From: Agroathelia rolfsii
Taxonomy: Eukaryota; Basidiomycota; Agaricomycetes; Amylocorticiales; Amylocorticiaceae
Direction of reading: 5' to 3'
DNA: 64,000 nucleotides
Assembly (NCBI GenBank): GCA_018343915.1
Contig: JABRWF010000005.1
Location: forward strand, 2,267,001 to 2,331,000
Below, one piece after another: positions 61,727 through 64,000 of this stretch. Below the pieces are notes generated by a model, which did not search any database, was not told the origin of the DNA, and saw only the letters and a list, made by a program, of their open reading frames with translations. Every line of letters begins with the position of its first letter. The stretch's first letter is position 1. A program made the translations under genes and the position numbers.

Positions 61727-63779
61727 ATGAAACTTCAGCTTCTTACCGCTCTTTTAACTCTCGCTGCCTGCACCAGCGCACGCGGTGTCAATGACCGCCG
61801 CGGCCACAGACGTCAGGCTGGTACTAACTCTTCCAGCTCTTCCGCAGCTGTTTCCTCCAGTGCAACTGCCTCAGTAGCGGCATCCGGTGCATCCTCTGCA
61901 TCCAGCGCGTCGGTGTCCGGCGCAATCTCACTTTCTGCAACGGCCAGCGTGCCCACTGGCACCGCTGCTCCTGCTACCGGCTCATTTACGGTCCCGCCTC
62001 TTAGCTCCATCATGTCCGGCATGCCCACCCAGGTAACCGAGACTGTCACTTGGTCTTATTCTTCCGGATCCACGGCCACCTACTCTGGTGCTCCTCCTAT
62101 ACCCACTCCGTGTAAGTTGTCTGCCACAATAGCCGTAATCTTTTTGATCCTCACACTTGAGCAGTTGTTTTCAATATTTCTGCTTGGCCTGCCCAGGACA
62201 AGCACCCTGATACCTGTAAGTAGCTGTTCCATTATAATGTGTTCCTTGACGACCATCTTATACGGCTTATCTACGCAGCTTCGCCTGAGGTCCAGGAGTG
62301 GCTGAAGGAACTTGATGGATGGAACATCCCCGACATTGATCCTACTACTGATGGAACTTGTGCTAACGATCCCTCGGCCGCGGCTGATGCTGAGAGCCGT
62401 GGCTGGTGGACGTGCGGTGGCTGGACTAGTATGTTGGATTGTTTGGCCCGCCTAGCATCAATGTAACTAACTGGCCTATGTAGGGGAGACTGACATTGTT
62501 GCCTGCCCTGAGAAGTATACCTGGGGTGTTAGCTTTGACGATGGACCTTCGCCATACAGTAAGTCAACTATCGCTTTATCATTGGCGTTTTCCCCGTCTC
62601 TGATCTTTTCTTTAGCCCAGTTAGTATATCATCAAAGCATCTTATCATAATACTAGCTTATACTAAGATGATGACAGGCCGCTCTTGGACTTCTTGGATG
62701 AGAAGGATATTCAGGCGACCTTCTTCACCGTTGGCTCCCGTGTTATCGAGCGTCCTAACGTTCTCATCGAGGAGTACATGAAGGGACACGAGATCTCTGT
62801 TCATACCTGGTCCCACCCTGTTAGTCTTCGATGAAGTGATAGTTATCTGCCTTAACACCTAACTGATTATTTAATTATGGCAGTACCTTACGTCTTTGAG
62901 TACTGCAGAAATCGTCGCTGAGCTGGGATGGACGCGCAAGGCCATCAAGACAGTTCTTGGCGTCACCCCCGTAAGCAGCACCAGATATCGGAATGTCCGA
63001 ACATTTTCTTGACCATGCATTGTAGACTACTATGCGTCCCCCTTACGGTGACATTGGTGAGTACAACATCCAGCTCAGTTTATTTACCATCAACTAACCA
63101 AATGAACAGACGATCGTGTTCGTGCTATCAGTCTTGCCATGGGCTTAGTTCCTATCATCTGGACCCGCACTCCCAGTGGTGGTCAGTTCGATACCAATGG
63201 TGAGTCCTCATTTTACGCTATGACCTTTTTTTTTTTATTGGATGCTAAAATCTTGTGATCAGACTGGAGGGTTCCCGGCGGTCTGGTTACTGGCCCTCAA
63301 TCATTCCAGACATTCCAGAACATTCTTAACAATGCGACTGCTATTAACACTGGGTAAGTAAATCTCGTATATCTTAATTCCTCCTTTTTTTCTGACAGCC
63401 ATTTTTCATTAGATTTATTGTCCTGGAGCACGATCTCTTCCAACAGACTGTCGACTTGGCCATCGGCTACACTCTCCCTTTGGCCCTTTCCTTCACACCT
63501 AAGTTGACCGTAAGCATGATTTCTAGCCGTCTTAACTTGGAATCTCACACGGATTCCCATTAGCTTGAGCCCATTGGCAAGTGCTCTAAGATCCCCACGG
63601 CCAACATGTACCTGGAGACGAACAAGAATACGTCATTCCCTTACAACCAAACCTCCGCCGCGAAGGCGTCAAGCTCATCGAACAGCACATCTTCGTCAGC
63701 AGGGTCAGCCAGCTTCATGCTACCCGTCTCAATGGCGGGTGTCGCGCTGGCGGCCTCGCTCGCCTCACTAGCGCTCTAG
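61727..63779 (+). CDS. Chitin deacetylase, CE4 (NodB domain), GPI-anchored
   Basis: Eleven exons from 61727-62111 to 63564-63779 give 474 residues. The enzyme removes acetyl groups from cell-wall chitin to make chitosan. Signal peptide MKLQLLTALLTLAACTSA, then dibasic Kex2-like sites (NDRRGHRR), then a long Ser/Ala/Thr-rich stalk likely O-mannosylated. The NodB domain has all metal and catalytic motifs: SFDDGPS (catalytic base Asp and metal Asp), HTWSHPYL (two metal His), RPPYGDIDDRVR, VPIIWTR and FIVLEHD. After a second Ser/Asn-rich spacer the C-terminus is hydrophobic (MAGVALAASLASLAL) with small residues before it, the pattern for GPI attachment. Intron 4 is 109 bases, twice the local norm, and needs the unusual acceptor AAG|ATGATGACAGGCC to give NDDRPLLDFLDE, so that join is the weakest. 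The start ATG at 61727 is preferred over an in-frame non-ATG extension. Confidence 0.94.
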
Positions 63780-64000
63780 ATCAAACTCCAATCAATCAGT
63801 TTCTTTTCTCACCCACCGAATTTTCTTGAAAGCTTCGATCTCTTTTTCTTAGTGAGACTCTTTAATGATGATGTCAGATGCTACTAGCTAGTACGGATCT
63901 CTTCTTTCTCCAATCTATCATGATGAATATATACAAGTCATCTTGGTATGTATATACCATGCATATATCGCGATCAATGTCTGCTGCTGTTGCAAGGCTC
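63780..64000. other. 3' flank of chitin deacetylase
   Basis: 221 bases of AT-rich 3' UTR or spacer to the window edge. No further gene can be supported. Confidence 0.5.

Noticed and set aside
1..64000. CRISPR arrays, riboswitches, ribosomal RNA, prokaryotic operons
   Set aside because: None present; the window is spliced nuclear fungal DNA throughout.

Overview
This window is nuclear DNA of a filamentous fungus, most likely a basidiomycete of the Agaricomycetes type. Evidence: every recognisable protein gene is cut by many short introns (mostly 50 to 70 bases) with GT...AG ends, UTRs are short, codon use prefers C/G in the third position, and gene content is typical (single TOR kinase, Rho1 exchange factor with DEP-DH-PH-CNH layout, GPI-anchored chitin deacetylase, GH28 and GH105 pectinases). 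The species cannot be named from the sequence alone. All exon models below were spliced by eye; apart from the partial first gene and TOR (where exon joins were only sampled), each gives a total length divisible by three.

Layout. 0-12.6 kb: the 5' end of a dienelactone hydrolase gene (minus), the complete TOR kinase gene (minus, 8.8 kb), an intron-containing tRNA-Pro(AGG), and an uncharacterised Ser/Pro-rich protein (minus). 12.6-33.6 kb: a very gene-poor stretch in which I can support only one protein gene, a single-finger C2H2 transcription factor at 24.4-26.4 kb; it has about 11.7 kb of non-coding DNA before it and about 7.2 kb after it, full of homopolymers and microsatellites and with opposite purine/pyrimidine bias on its two sides. 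33.6-41.9 kb: compact housekeeping genes, namely a small unknown gene (minus), an F-box/RCC1 protein (plus), 26S proteasome ATPase Rpt4 (minus) and a tail-anchored thioredoxin-like protein (plus) whose catalytic cysteine codon sits in a 5-base exon. 42.36-42.91 kb: a 552-bp fold-back (MITE-like) element with about 210-bp inverted arms.

43.1-54.8 kb is a metabolic neighbourhood: short-chain dehydrogenase 1 (plus) convergent with an endopolygalacturonase GH28 (minus), then a paralogous dehydrogenase 2 (plus) convergent with a GH105 unsaturated-glucuronyl/galacturonyl hydrolase (minus), then a secreted endonuclease/exonuclease/phosphatase-family nuclease (minus). The secreted enzymes and dehydrogenase 1 have good TATA boxes close to the start codon, as expected for induced genes; this looks like a small pectin and extracellular-polymer utilisation locus. 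55.9-63.8 kb: the Rho1 guanine-nucleotide exchange factor (Rom2/Rgf1 type) and a chitin deacetylase, both plus strand and both tied to cell-wall building.

The most notable items are the large non-coding domain around the C2H2 factor, the 5-base micro-exon, the fold-back element with nested small palindromes, and the two dehydrogenase/pectinase convergent pairs.
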